Shown piece after piece: positions 1 through 6,116 of a stretch of DNA of 6,218 bases. Each line of letters begins with the position of its first letter. Within the stretch, counting starts at the first letter, position 1. The notes below the pieces were generated by a model, which had not been told where the DNA came from, ran no database searches, and saw nothing but the letters and a program-made list of their open reading frames with translations. This stretch comes from Leptolinea sp. (GTDB taxonomy: Bacteria > Chloroflexota > Anaerolineae > Anaerolineales > Anaerolineaceae). The stretch is taken from assembly GCA_022837205.1 (NCBI GenBank), contig JALHEL010000111.1, forward strand, positions 1-6,218, in the 5' to 3' direction. A program made the position numbers and the translations under genes.

Positions 1-669
1 AAGAATAAAACGTATCGTGAAAAAATTATTCAATTTATCCGCGGTTTTGACGTCGGAATCGATAGTATTATTATCGAAAAAGCAAAGATCTCTGAATCGA
101 GAATGTTTCCAAATGATCTACCCCAAGAGTTAAAAGATTTTTTCTTGAAACAGATAAAAGAGGGCGATGAGCTGATCAATTTTAGACCGATTCATCGGAA
201 GCTTTGCGAAAACGGAGCCCTTGAGGAAACGAAATTTGATCTCACCGATGAATCCGAAGGGACACAAAAATTGTTCTATTTATCCGGACCGATTATTGAT
301 ACCTTAATCGGAGGAAAAGTCCTGTTTATCGATGAAATCGAAGCTCGTTTACATCCTTTACTGACGCGGAAATTAATCGGCTTGTTTCACTCCAAAGAAT
401 TAAATCCGCATCATGCTCAGCTTATATTTGCGACTCATGATACAAACCTGCTTTCGAACAAGTTGTTTCGGCGTGATCAGATTTGGTTTGTAGAAAAGGA
501 TGAAGAAGGAGCAAGCCATCTTTACTCTCTGGCAGAATTGAAGGTACGAAATGATGCATCTTTCGGAAGCGAGTATTTACAAGGGAGATACGGAGCCATC
601 CCGATTTTCGGTGAGTTTAAAGAAACGTTGATGGATTTTGAACGGGAAGATCATCAAGATGAAGCGTAG
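1..669 (+). CDS. rloA: RloA-like AAA/ABC-type ATPase, C-terminal part (5' end outside window)
   Basis: The frame is open from the first base, so the gene starts upstream and only its last 222 residues are visible. Seen: an ABC-signature-like S-E-G-T-Q-K (253-270), a Walker B with catalytic acid in KVLFIDEIEARLHP (316-357), and a switch histidine in the FATHD motif (H at 436-438). It ends with RRDQIWFVEKDEEG, then EYLQGRYGAIP, a tail typical of the AAA_15/AAA_21 ATPases encoded next to RloB. Walker A would lie upstream. The family resembles SMC/ABC ATPases and OLD-type and Abi proteins; in such defence pairs the ATPase is thought to sense or gate a toxic partner. Its stop lies inside the next gene (11 bp overlap), implying translational coupling. 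The DNA is AT-rich compared with the genes after 1420. The family call is fairly sure; the defence role is inferred from the family and partner. Confidence 0.82.
   Translation, partial: KNKTYREKIIQFIRGFDVGIDSIIIEKAKISESRMFPNDLPQELKDFFLKQIKEGDELINFRPIHRKLCENGALEETKFDLTDESEGTQKLFYLSGPIIDTLIGGKVLFIDEIEARLHPLLTRKLIGLFHSKELNPHHAQLIFATHDTNLLSNKLFRRDQIWFVEKDEEGASHLYSLAELKVRNDASFGSEYLQGRYGAIPIFGEFKETLMDFEREDHQDEA
644..650 (+). promoter_or_regulatory. Ribosome binding site that decides the rloB start
   Basis: GGGAAGA lies 8 nt before the ATG at 659, inside the end of the upstream ATPase gene. It supports ATG 659 over the in-frame TTG at 638, which has no SD-like sequence at a usable distance. Inferred from spacing and complementarity only. 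Confidence 0.5.
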
Positions 670-1288
670 TGAACCATTTTCTCCGCGGTCGAAAAAATCT
701 TTTCAAAGGCCGGTTAACCACAAAGAAGTCCACCAACGGATTCTGATTGTATGCGAAGGAACGAAGACAGAACCTCAATATTTCAAGCAATTCAGGGTTC
801 CGGGATTGAAAATTCAGGTCGAAGGGACCGGGAAAAATACAGTGAGTCTTGTAGAACACGCTTTACAATATCGTAAAGATTATGAAGAAGAGAACTATGA
901 TCAGGTTTGGTGTGTTTTCGATAAAGATGATTTTCCTGTTGCAGATTTCGAAAAAGCCATTCGTTTGGCGCGTAAAAACAAAATGCGTGTTGCCTATTCA
1001 AACCAGGCTTTTGAGCTTTGGTATATTTTACATTTCGAGTATTTAAATACTTCAATGGATCGAAAATCATATATAAAAAAGTTGAATGATTATTTAGAGA
1101 CCGAATATAAAAAGAACGATGACCATATGTATCATAGGCTACGATGTAAAAGCGATATAGCCATTAAAAATGCGGAAAGATTGATGAAAGAATATCATCC
1201 TTCTCATCCCGGATCGAATGATCCGTCAACAACCGTTTATGAGCTCGTAAAAGTTTTATTAAATGATTCGAAACTTTCATCGAATTAA
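659..1288 (+). CDS. rloB: RloB family protein, predicted TOPRIM-like effector of the RloAB module
   Basis: A complete protein of 209 residues from ATG 659. After a basic tail of about 25 residues comes ILIVCEGTKTEPQYF (28-42, acidic residue E33), then VWCVFDKDDF (83-92, D88/D90/D91). These give the Glu plus DxD arrangement seen in TOPRIM-like metal-binding nuclease folds. Next is SNQAFELWYILHFEY (114-128), a hallmark of RloB proteins, and a C-terminal PSTTVYELV (189-197). The length suits RloB (about 200 residues). There is no signal peptide or membrane segment, so it should be cytoplasmic. RloA and RloB were named as restriction-linked ORFs in type I R-M loci, and the pair resembles AbiL-type phage-abortive systems; that comparison is from memory. 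It overlaps the ATPase gene by 11 bp and is AT-rich. The family is firm; nuclease activity is inferred. Confidence 0.87.
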   Translation: MKRSEPFSPRSKKSFQRPVNHKEVHQRILIVCEGTKTEPQYFKQFRVPGLKIQVEGTGKNTVSLVEHALQYRKDYEEENYDQVWCVFDKDDFPVADFEKAIRLARKNKMRVAYSNQAFELWYILHFEYLNTSMDRKSYIKKLNDYLETEYKKNDDHMYHRLRCKSDIAIKNAERLMKEYHPSHPGSNDPSTTVYELVKVLLNDSKLSSN

Positions 1289-1329
1289 GGCTGCATCAAA
1301 AGACCGGTCCCCGAAATATTACAATCCGC

Positions 1330-1358
1330 TTTACAGGTTCGGGAGATCATGCTATAAT
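1330..1358 (+). promoter_or_regulatory. Strong sigma-70/sigma-A-type promoter of rplS
   Basis: The -35 box TTTACA (1330-1335, 5 of 6 consensus bases) and a perfect -10 box TATAAT (1353-1358) are separated by 17 bp. The -10 is preceded by TGC, an extended -10 element. Transcription should start near 1364-1366, giving a leader of about 55 nt before rplS. This fits a highly expressed ribosomal protein gene and means rplS does not depend on the defence genes upstream. Confidence 0.88.
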
Positions 1359-1379
1359 CTTGCTTCGCGTCGTTTGGGC

Positions 1380-1407
1380 GCTGAAATTGAAGCAGCCTTT
1401 GCAAGGA
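1380..1407 (+). promoter_or_regulatory. Possible autoregulatory leader fold of rplS
   Basis: Two small hairpins share C1396 and so nearly exclude each other. One is GCTG (1380-1383) with CAGC (1393-1396). The other is CCTT (1396-1399) with AAGG (1403-1406) around a TGC loop, which would bury the AAGGA Shine-Dalgarno (1403-1407). L19 leaders with autoregulatory hairpins are known in low-GC Gram-positives. I could not match this leader to that family's consensus, and the stems are only 4 bp, so the call is tentative. Confidence 0.3.
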
Positions 1408-1420
1408 TTGGTATTGAATT

Positions 1421-1765
1421 ATGACTGATATTTTGAGAAGCATTGAAGCCCCGATTAACCCGAATATTCCCGATTTGATGCCGGGGGATTCCGTGTCTGT
1501 CCATGTGAAAATTAAGGAAGGGAACCGGGAACGTATCCAGGAATTTAAAGGAATTGTCCTTTATACTCATAACAACGGGACCAACTCCACTTTCACTGTC
1601 CGCCGTGTGGCATCGAACGGCATCGGTGTGGAACGAACTTTCCTCACCCGCTCCCCCAGAATCGATAAAGTCGTCGTCGAACGCCACAGTAAAGTACGGC
1701 GCGCCCGCTTATATTACCTGCGTGATCGCAGCGGTAAGAGCGCCCGCTTAAAACAGAAGTTTTAG
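1421..1765 (+). CDS. rplS: 50S ribosomal protein L19
   Basis: The 114-residue product matches bL19 along its whole length and has the usual size. Landmarks: MPGDSVSVHVKIKEGNRERIQEFKG (20-44), FTVRR (58-62), GIGVERTF (67-74), SPRI (78-81), then the very conserved basic end KVRRARLYYLRDRSGKSARL (91-110). L19 binds 23S rRNA at the 30S-50S interface and takes part in intersubunit bridges. The start is ATG 1421 with a modest AAGGA 13 nt upstream. The gene has its own promoter and a strong terminator, so it appears to form a single-gene unit. In many bacteria rplS follows trmD; here it follows an AT-rich rloAB block, so that arrangement has been broken or interrupted. Confidence 0.98.
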   Translation: MTDILRSIEAPINPNIPDLMPGDSVSVHVKIKEGNRERIQEFKGIVLYTHNNGTNSTFTVRRVASNGIGVERTFLTRSPRIDKVVVERHSKVRRARLYYLRDRSGKSARLKQKF

Positions 1766-1801
1766 TCTTTTTACCGGATTTTTTCGTTAAATCGATACCC
1801 T

Positions 1802-1832
1802 CAGGAGTGGATCCATTCACTCCTGTTTTTTT
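1802..1832 (+). terminator. Rho-independent terminator of rplS
   Basis: A perfect 8 bp stem, CAGGAGTG (1802-1809) with CACTCCTG (1818-1825), extends one step by a G-U pair and is followed directly by seven T residues (1826-1832). It lies 36 nt after the rplS stop. Only 30 nt separate it from the start of the next gene. Confidence 0.93.
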
Positions 1833-1862
1833 ATTCAAACCCGATTTCGAAAGGACGGATGC

Positions 1863-2597
1863 ATGAACCGCAAAACCCCGCTGATAGCCATCGTGTGTAA
1901 TCAGGAACTCACGAACAACCCCGCCGAGCCGCGAATCGATGAGGTGAATACCCATTACACCCGCGCAATTCTCAACCAAGGCGGAATTCCTTTTCTGATT
2001 CCCGTCGAATTCCCCCTCGGGGACATATCGTTGATTTTTGACATGTTCGATGGGCTATTGCTCATCGGCGGAGAAGATGTGGCGATCGAACGGTTCGGCG
2101 GTCTGCCCCATGAAAGCGTATCCGTTCCCAATTTAGAGAGGGATGAAATCGAAATCGAGTTGACCCGCCTGGCAATGGCAAAGGATTTTCCGCTGCTGGG
2201 CATTTGTCGCGGGACACAGGTGATGAATGTCGCCATGGGCGGATCGTTAATTACCGACATTCCTTCCCAATGCCCCCATGCGCTTCTCCATCAACGTCCG
2301 AAGGATGCGCCGTCCGACTCGGTTCCGGAGCATCCGGTGAGGCTGCTGCCGAATACAATGCTGCGGGCGATTTACGAAACCGGCAGTCTCAAGGTCAATT
2401 CCTATCATCATCAGGCGGTCGACCGTTTGGCGGACTGTTTTCGTCCCGCCGCATATTGCGAGGATGGAATTTCGGAAGCCTTTGAAGCGCCGGATCGACG
2501 CTTTGTCGCCGGCATTCAATGGCATCCGGAAAGGATGCAAGACCGGCCCGATCAACGGAAGTTATTCCGCGCTTTTGTTCAAGCCTGTTCGGCGTAA
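1863..2597 (+). CDS. Peptidase C26 / gamma-glutamyl hydrolase family class I GATase-like protein
   Basis: A 244-residue cytoplasmic hydrolase. It has a class I glutamine-amidotransferase fold with an expected Cys-His-Glu triad: nucleophile C115 in the elbow GICRG (113-117), H221 and E223 in WHPE (220-223). An early GGEDV (69-73) and the VNSYHHQAV stretch (178-186) are typical of the PuuD/C26 group, which cleaves gamma-glutamyl amides such as gamma-glutamyl-GABA. The elbow reads CRGTQ rather than the CLGHQ of PabA/TrpG, so it is probably not a synthase subunit. ATG 1863 has AAAGGA (1850-1855) 7 nt upstream. It ends 11 bp before folKP, so the two are probably co-transcribed. C26 also includes folylpoly-gamma-glutamate hydrolases, which makes a folate role conceivable. 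The true substrate cannot be read from the sequence. Confidence 0.9.
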   Translation: MNRKTPLIAIVCNQELTNNPAEPRIDEVNTHYTRAILNQGGIPFLIPVEFPLGDISLIFDMFDGLLLIGGEDVAIERFGGLPHESVSVPNLERDEIEIELTRLAMAKDFPLLGICRGTQVMNVAMGGSLITDIPSQCPHALLHQRPKDAPSDSVPEHPVRLLPNTMLRAIYETGSLKVNSYHHQAVDRLADCFRPAAYCEDGISEAFEAPDRRFVAGIQWHPERMQDRPDQRKLFRAFVQACSA

Positions 2598-2608
2598 GAG
2601 TTTGCCTG

Positions 2609-3913
2609 ATGGAAACGCATCGAGTCTTTATCGGAGCCGGAAGTAATTTGGGCGATCGAATGGAAAATTTGACGCTCGCGGGTCAGTTGTTACCGCCGGC
2701 CGTCTCGATTCTGAGAACTTCTCCGGTTTATCAAACGCAACCTTGGGGATATTCGGATCAGCCGGATTTTTATAATTTGGTCTGGGAAGCGCAGACGACG
2801 CTGCCGCCGCAAAGCCTGTTGTCCTACCTGAAAGGGATCGAACGGAAAATGGGGCGGGAAGAGACGTTCCGCTACGGACCGCGCGTGATCGATCTCGATA
2901 TTCTGCTGTTTGATGATCTGTGTTATCAATCCGATGATCTGACGATTCCGCATCCGCAGATGATTAAGCGCCGTTTCGTGCTGCAACCCCTCTGTGAGCT
3001 GATTCCCGACGAAGCGGATCCGCAAACCGGGAAAGATTGGCGAACTTTGTTGGCGGAGGCGCCGGAGGAGAACGTCCGAAAGCTGCCTTTTTCTTTGGAT
3101 TTATCGCGAAAGGTGATCCGTTGGGGAGTGAAAACGTACCTGATGGGCATTATTAACCTGACGCCGGACAGTTTTTCGGGTGACGGGCTGTTGCAAGGCG
3201 CCGGAGATCCGCTGGAATCGGCACTGCGGAAGGCGAGTGCTTTTTTGGAAGAAGGCGCGGATATTCTGGATGTGGGAGCGGAAAGCACCCGTCCCGGCTT
3301 TCAACCCGTTACGGCGGAAGCGGAACGGGAGCGGCTGCTTCCGGTCATCCACAGGCTGAGAGAATGTTTTCCCGCTGCCCTTTTGTCGGTTGATACCTGC
3401 AAAGCGGCGGTGGCGAAAGCCGCTTTGGACGCCGGTGCGGACTGGATAAACGATGTCGGCGGCGGATTGAAGGATGCCGCAATGACGCGGGTCGCCGCCG
3501 AGACCGGCGCACCGATCATTCTGATGCGTTGGCAGCCTCTCTCCGAACAGGCGGAAACTATGCCGCAAGTTTTGCGGGAGGCGGAAAGCTTGGCGACGCA
3601 TGCCCTTTCCGCCGGGGTCCAACGCAACCGGATCATTCTGGACCCCGGTATCGGGTTCGGGACGACGCCGCAGCAAAATCTGGATATCTTGAGAGATTTG
3701 GCCGCTTTCAAAAAATTGGGTTATCCCATTTTACTCGGCACCAGCCGAAAATCTTTTATCGGGCATTATCTGCAAAAAGAGGTCGATCGGCGCCTGATGG
3801 GGACCGCGGCAACGGTAACAGCCGGAATTGTCAGCGGCGTAGACATAATCCGAATTCATGATGTACAATACCTGGCAGATGTCATCCGTATGACCGATTT
3901 GATCTGCCGCTGA
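2609..3913 (+). CDS. folKP: Bifunctional HPPK-DHPS fusion (folate biosynthesis)
   Basis: One uninterrupted frame encodes 434 residues joining two consecutive enzymes of dihydropteroate synthesis. The HPPK part (about 1-150) adds pyrophosphate from ATP to 6-hydroxymethyl-dihydropterin: GSNLGD (11-16), RYGPRVIDLDILLF (88-101, metal ligands D95 and D97) and PHPQM..RFVL (114-124). The DHPS part (about 175-434) joins that product to p-aminobenzoate: MGIINLTPDSF (179-189), DVGAESTRPG (221-230), SVDT (260-263), ND (281-282), DPGIGFG (345-351), SRKSF (379-383) and RIHDV (415-419). The start is ATG 2609, because HPPK homology begins there; the frame stays open further upstream but that part overlaps the hydrolase gene. 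The SD is weak (AAGAG, 2596-2600), so translation is probably coupled to the gene before. Several DHPS loop residues differ from the norm (see findings). The function call is secure. Confidence 0.96.
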   Translation: METHRVFIGAGSNLGDRMENLTLAGQLLPPAVSILRTSPVYQTQPWGYSDQPDFYNLVWEAQTTLPPQSLLSYLKGIERKMGREETFRYGPRVIDLDILLFDDLCYQSDDLTIPHPQMIKRRFVLQPLCELIPDEADPQTGKDWRTLLAEAPEENVRKLPFSLDLSRKVIRWGVKTYLMGIINLTPDSFSGDGLLQGAGDPLESALRKASAFLEEGADILDVGAESTRPGFQPVTAEAERERLLPVIHRLRECFPAALLSVDTCKAAVAKAALDAGADWINDVGGGLKDAAMTRVAAETGAPIILMRWQPLSEQAETMPQVLREAESLATHALSAGVQRNRIILDPGIGFGTTPQQNLDILRDLAAFKKLGYPILLGTSRKSFIGHYLQKEVDRRLMGTAATVTAGIVSGVDIIRIHDVQYLADVIRMTDLICR

Positions 3914-4042
3914 CGTTTGCCGGCGGAGGATGGAGAGCCGAGCATGGCGCCGGAAATCCGCGCGAATCAGATTTTTGCCAACGATCGGAAATCGGATTTG
4001 ACCCCAAACACAAATAACCCGTATGCGAACTTTATAAAAAAA

Positions 4043-4049
4043 AGAGGAG
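4043..4049 (+). promoter_or_regulatory. Ribosome binding site that decides the glmU start
   Basis: AGAGGAG, preceded by an A-run, lies 5 nt before ATG 4055. The frame is open back to 3917, but protein homology begins exactly at 4055 and no comparable SD precedes the upstream in-frame ATG codons. Confidence 0.75.
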
Positions 4050-4054
4050 CCGCT

Positions 4055-5035
4055 ATGTCGATTATCCCGATTATTCTGGCCGCGGGGCAGGGAACCCGCA
4101 TGAAATCCGCCACGCCCAAAGTGCTTCACCCGGTCATGGGAAAGCCGATGATCGATTACATTTTGGATGAAGTCGCCAAAGTTACCTCTCTCCGGCCGAT
4201 CGTGGTGGCCGGTCACGGAGCGGATCAGGTGATCCGGGCCGTGGAAGGCAGAGCGGATATTGCCGTTCAGCAAGAACAGCTCGGTACCGCAAACGCCGTC
4301 GCCGCAGCCGAAAAAGACGCCAAAGGCCGGGCGGAAAATGTGTTGGTCGCTTATGCGGATATGCCTTGCCTGCGGGCGGAGACGATCCGGCGGGTCTGTG
4401 ATTTACAACAACAATCGGCGGCTGTATTTACAATGTTAACCATCATTCAGGAGGATTCCCACGGTTTCGGCCGAATCGTGCGCAACGCGGACGGAAGTGT
4501 GGCAGCCATTGTGGAGGAAGCCCAGGCTTCTCCGCAGCAGTTGGCGATCAAAGAATGTAATGTGGGGCTGTATTGCTTTCAATCCGAATGGCTTTGGGAA
4601 TCGTTGAGACGCGTCACACTATCCCCCAAAGGGGAATATTATCTGACCGATTTGGTGGAATTGGCAAACCGGGACGGCAAGACGGTTCAAGCTGTGGTGT
4701 TGGAGGATCGGGAAGAGGCTTTGGGAGTGAATACCCGCGTCCACCTTTCCGAAGCGGAAGCGATTATGCGCAAACGGGTGAATACCTATTGGATGACGGA
4801 AGGTGTTACCATGATCGATCCGCTGACGACTTATATCGATCATTCCGTGCGATTGGAACGCGATGTGACCCTTTACCCCGATACGTGGATCAGCGGGGAA
4901 ACGGTAATTCGTTCCGGCAGCCGCATCGGACCCTGCGCCTTGATCGAAAACAGCACAATCGGCCGCGATTGCGTTATCTGCCGGGCAGCTGTTCGCAACC
5001 GGCAGTTGGAGGATCATACCGAAATCACCGGCTGA
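4055..5035 (+). CDS. glmU: Short GlmU-like GlcNAc-1-phosphate uridylyltransferase lacking the acetyltransferase region
   Basis: The product has 326 residues; bifunctional GlmU usually has about 450-460. The uridylyltransferase domain is intact: LAAGQGTRMKS (8-18), PKVLHPVMGKP (21-31), QQEQLGTANA (72-81), the metal-site Asp in YADMP (D102), GFGRIVR (137-143), ECNVGLY (N169), EYYLTDL (194-200) and GVNTR (N226). It should make UDP-GlcNAc from UTP and GlcNAc-1-phosphate for peptidoglycan and other envelope sugars. A left-handed beta-helix begins (GVTMIDPLTTYID at 250-262, then hexapeptide-like repeats to about 305). It stops at residue 326, before the positions of the acetyl-transfer residues known in E. 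coli GlmU (R333, K351, H363 and later). Glucosamine-1-phosphate acetylation would need another protein. A gap of 141 bp separates it from folKP. Confidence 0.9.
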   Translation: MSIIPIILAAGQGTRMKSATPKVLHPVMGKPMIDYILDEVAKVTSLRPIVVAGHGADQVIRAVEGRADIAVQQEQLGTANAVAAAEKDAKGRAENVLVAYADMPCLRAETIRRVCDLQQQSAAVFTMLTIIQEDSHGFGRIVRNADGSVAAIVEEAQASPQQLAIKECNVGLYCFQSEWLWESLRRVTLSPKGEYYLTDLVELANRDGKTVQAVVLEDREEALGVNTRVHLSEAEAIMRKRVNTYWMTEGVTMIDPLTTYIDHSVRLERDVTLYPDTWISGETVIRSGSRIGPCALIENSTIGRDCVICRAAVRNRQLEDHTEITG

Positions 5036-5046
5036 ACGACTTTTCC

Positions 5047-5087
5047 CCCGAAACGAGTCCGCATCCGATCAAAAACGAAGTTTCGGG
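5047..5087 (+). repeat. Perfect 8 bp inverted repeat in the glmU-kinase gap
   Basis: CCCGAAAC (5047-5054) pairs exactly with GTTTCGGG (5080-5087) across a 25 nt loop. It begins 12 nt after the glmU stop. No T-run follows, so it is not a standard intrinsic terminator. It could be an RNA-stabilising or processing hairpin, or an operator. The role is unknown. Confidence 0.45.
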
Positions 5088-5135
5088 TAGAATCATCATT
5101 AATCAATCTGTATACAAATACTTCCGGAGGATATT

Positions 5136-6116
5136 ATGGGGAATTTCATCGGTTGTGATTTAGGGGGCACAAATCTGCGGGCTGCCATCGTCAATTCGCA
5201 AACGGGGACGGTGAGTAACCTGACAATCGTCCCTACACTCGCCAGAGAAGGTTATGAAGAGGTCTTGTTGCGGATGGTCGATCTGTTTGAACACCTGATC
5301 CAAGAATCCGGATTGGGAAAGATGAATATCGACGGCATCGGGATCGGTATTCCCGGAATGATGGATGTCGAGCGCGGATATACCACTTTTGTGACCAACC
5401 TGCCGGGGCATTGGATCAATATCCCGGTCGGTCCCTTTATCACTGAACGAATCGGAATTCCCACTTTCATCCTCAACGATGTGCGTTCGATCACCTGGGG
5501 GGAATACGAATTCGGCGCGGGCAAAGGCTGCAATTCCATGGTGATGTATGCGATCGGTACCGGCATCGGCGGCGGTGTGGTGATCAATAAACAATTGGTG
5601 CTGGGGAATTCCGGGCAGGCCGGAGAAATCGGTCATATGACCGTCGAACCCAATGGCACGCTCTGCAACTGCGGAAACCACGGATGCTTGGAGCAATATG
5701 CATCCGGTCCCGCCATTCGAGCCGCCGCTCTGAAAGCGATCGCGCACGGCGCGACGACGATTTTGGGAGAGATGGTCGATTACGACTTAAACAAGATGAC
5801 ACCGGAAGTGGTCTTCAACGCAGCGTTGAAGGGTGATGAAATCGCGAAAAACATCTATGAAACAGCCGGATATTACCTCGGGATCGCAATCGGAAATTCC
5901 ATCGTCCAACTGGAGCCGGAACGGATCGTAATCGGGGGCGGCATCGCGCAAGCCGGTGAAATCCTGTTTGCGCCCATGCGCAGAGCGATCCAAGAACATG
6001 TCCATTTAGTCCCGCTCGAAAGGATCCAGATTGTTCCCGCTCAATTGGGGAACAACGCCGGAGTGATCGGCACGTCCATGTGGGCGGAATACATGGTCCG
6101 CCGCAAAGCGCTCTGA
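5136..6116 (+). CDS. glcK: ROK-family sugar kinase, probable glucokinase
   Basis: A 326-residue cytoplasmic kinase, the normal ROK length. It shows the N-terminal phosphate-binding CDLGGTNLRAA (7-17), GIGIPG (69-74), a catalytic Asp in FILNDVRSITWGE (N114, D115), GTGIGGG (141-147) and GEIGHM (163-168). The ROK zinc motif CNCGNHGCLE (177-186) completes a site with H167, and the adenosine-side segment IVIGGGIAQAG follows at 264-274. The NDVRS sequence after the catalytic Asp departs from the usual NDANAA. It should phosphorylate glucose, or a related hexose or amino sugar, at O6 using ATP. ATG 5136 has a strong GGAGG (5126-5130) 5 nt upstream. It follows the short glmU after 100 bp, and glucose-6-phosphate could feed amino-sugar synthesis. 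Glucokinase is the likeliest assignment, but ROK substrates are hard to assign from sequence, so the symbol is provisional. Confidence 0.88.
   Translation: MGNFIGCDLGGTNLRAAIVNSQTGTVSNLTIVPTLAREGYEEVLLRMVDLFEHLIQESGLGKMNIDGIGIGIPGMMDVERGYTTFVTNLPGHWINIPVGPFITERIGIPTFILNDVRSITWGEYEFGAGKGCNSMVMYAIGTGIGGGVVINKQLVLGNSGQAGEIGHMTVEPNGTLCNCGNHGCLEQYASGPAIRAAALKAIAHGATTILGEMVDYDLNKMTPEVVFNAALKGDEIAKNIYETAGYYLGIAIGNSIVQLEPERIVIGGGIAQAGEILFAPMRRAIQEHVHLVPLERIQIVPAQLGNNAGVIGTSMWAEYMVRRKAL

Noticed and set aside
638..661. TTG 638 as an earlier rloB start, giving 7 more residues
   Set aside because: There is no SD-like sequence before it, while ATG 659 has GGGAAGA at a suitable distance and a typical overlap with the upstream gene.
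1210..1225. Perfect hairpin CGGATC-GAAT-GATCCG near the end of rloB
   Set aside because: It lies inside conserved coding sequence, has no T-run, and a 6 bp palindrome is expected by chance.
2113..2247. Hydrolase gene as PabA (aminodeoxychorismate synthase glutaminase), because it neighbours folKP
   Set aside because: The nucleophile elbow is GICRGTQ and the HHQAV motif is present, as in C26/PuuD proteins, not the G-x-CLGHQ of PabA.
2519..2608. Extended folKP start, 30 residues upstream
   Set aside because: That stretch overlaps the hydrolase gene, has no HPPK similarity, and HPPK homology starts at ATG 2609.
3101..3676. Long minus-strand open frame opposite folKP (and similar ones opposite the other genes)
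   Set aside because: It lies antisense to a well-recognised enzyme, shows no domain motifs, and is a by-product of the coding strand's codon use.
3920..3953. CCGGCG/CGCCGG inverted repeat after folKP as a terminator
   Set aside because: It has only a 6 bp stem with a 22 nt loop and is not followed directly by a T-run.
3998..4027. TTGACC with TATGCG (18 bp apart) as a glmU promoter
   Set aside because: The -10 matches only three consensus bases, too weak to call, although the 141 bp gap could well hold a promoter.
4573..5163. Overlapping frame through the glmU end as a frameshifted acetyltransferase half
   Set aside because: Its translation shows no hexapeptide repeats or GlmU C-terminal motifs; it is a shadow frame.
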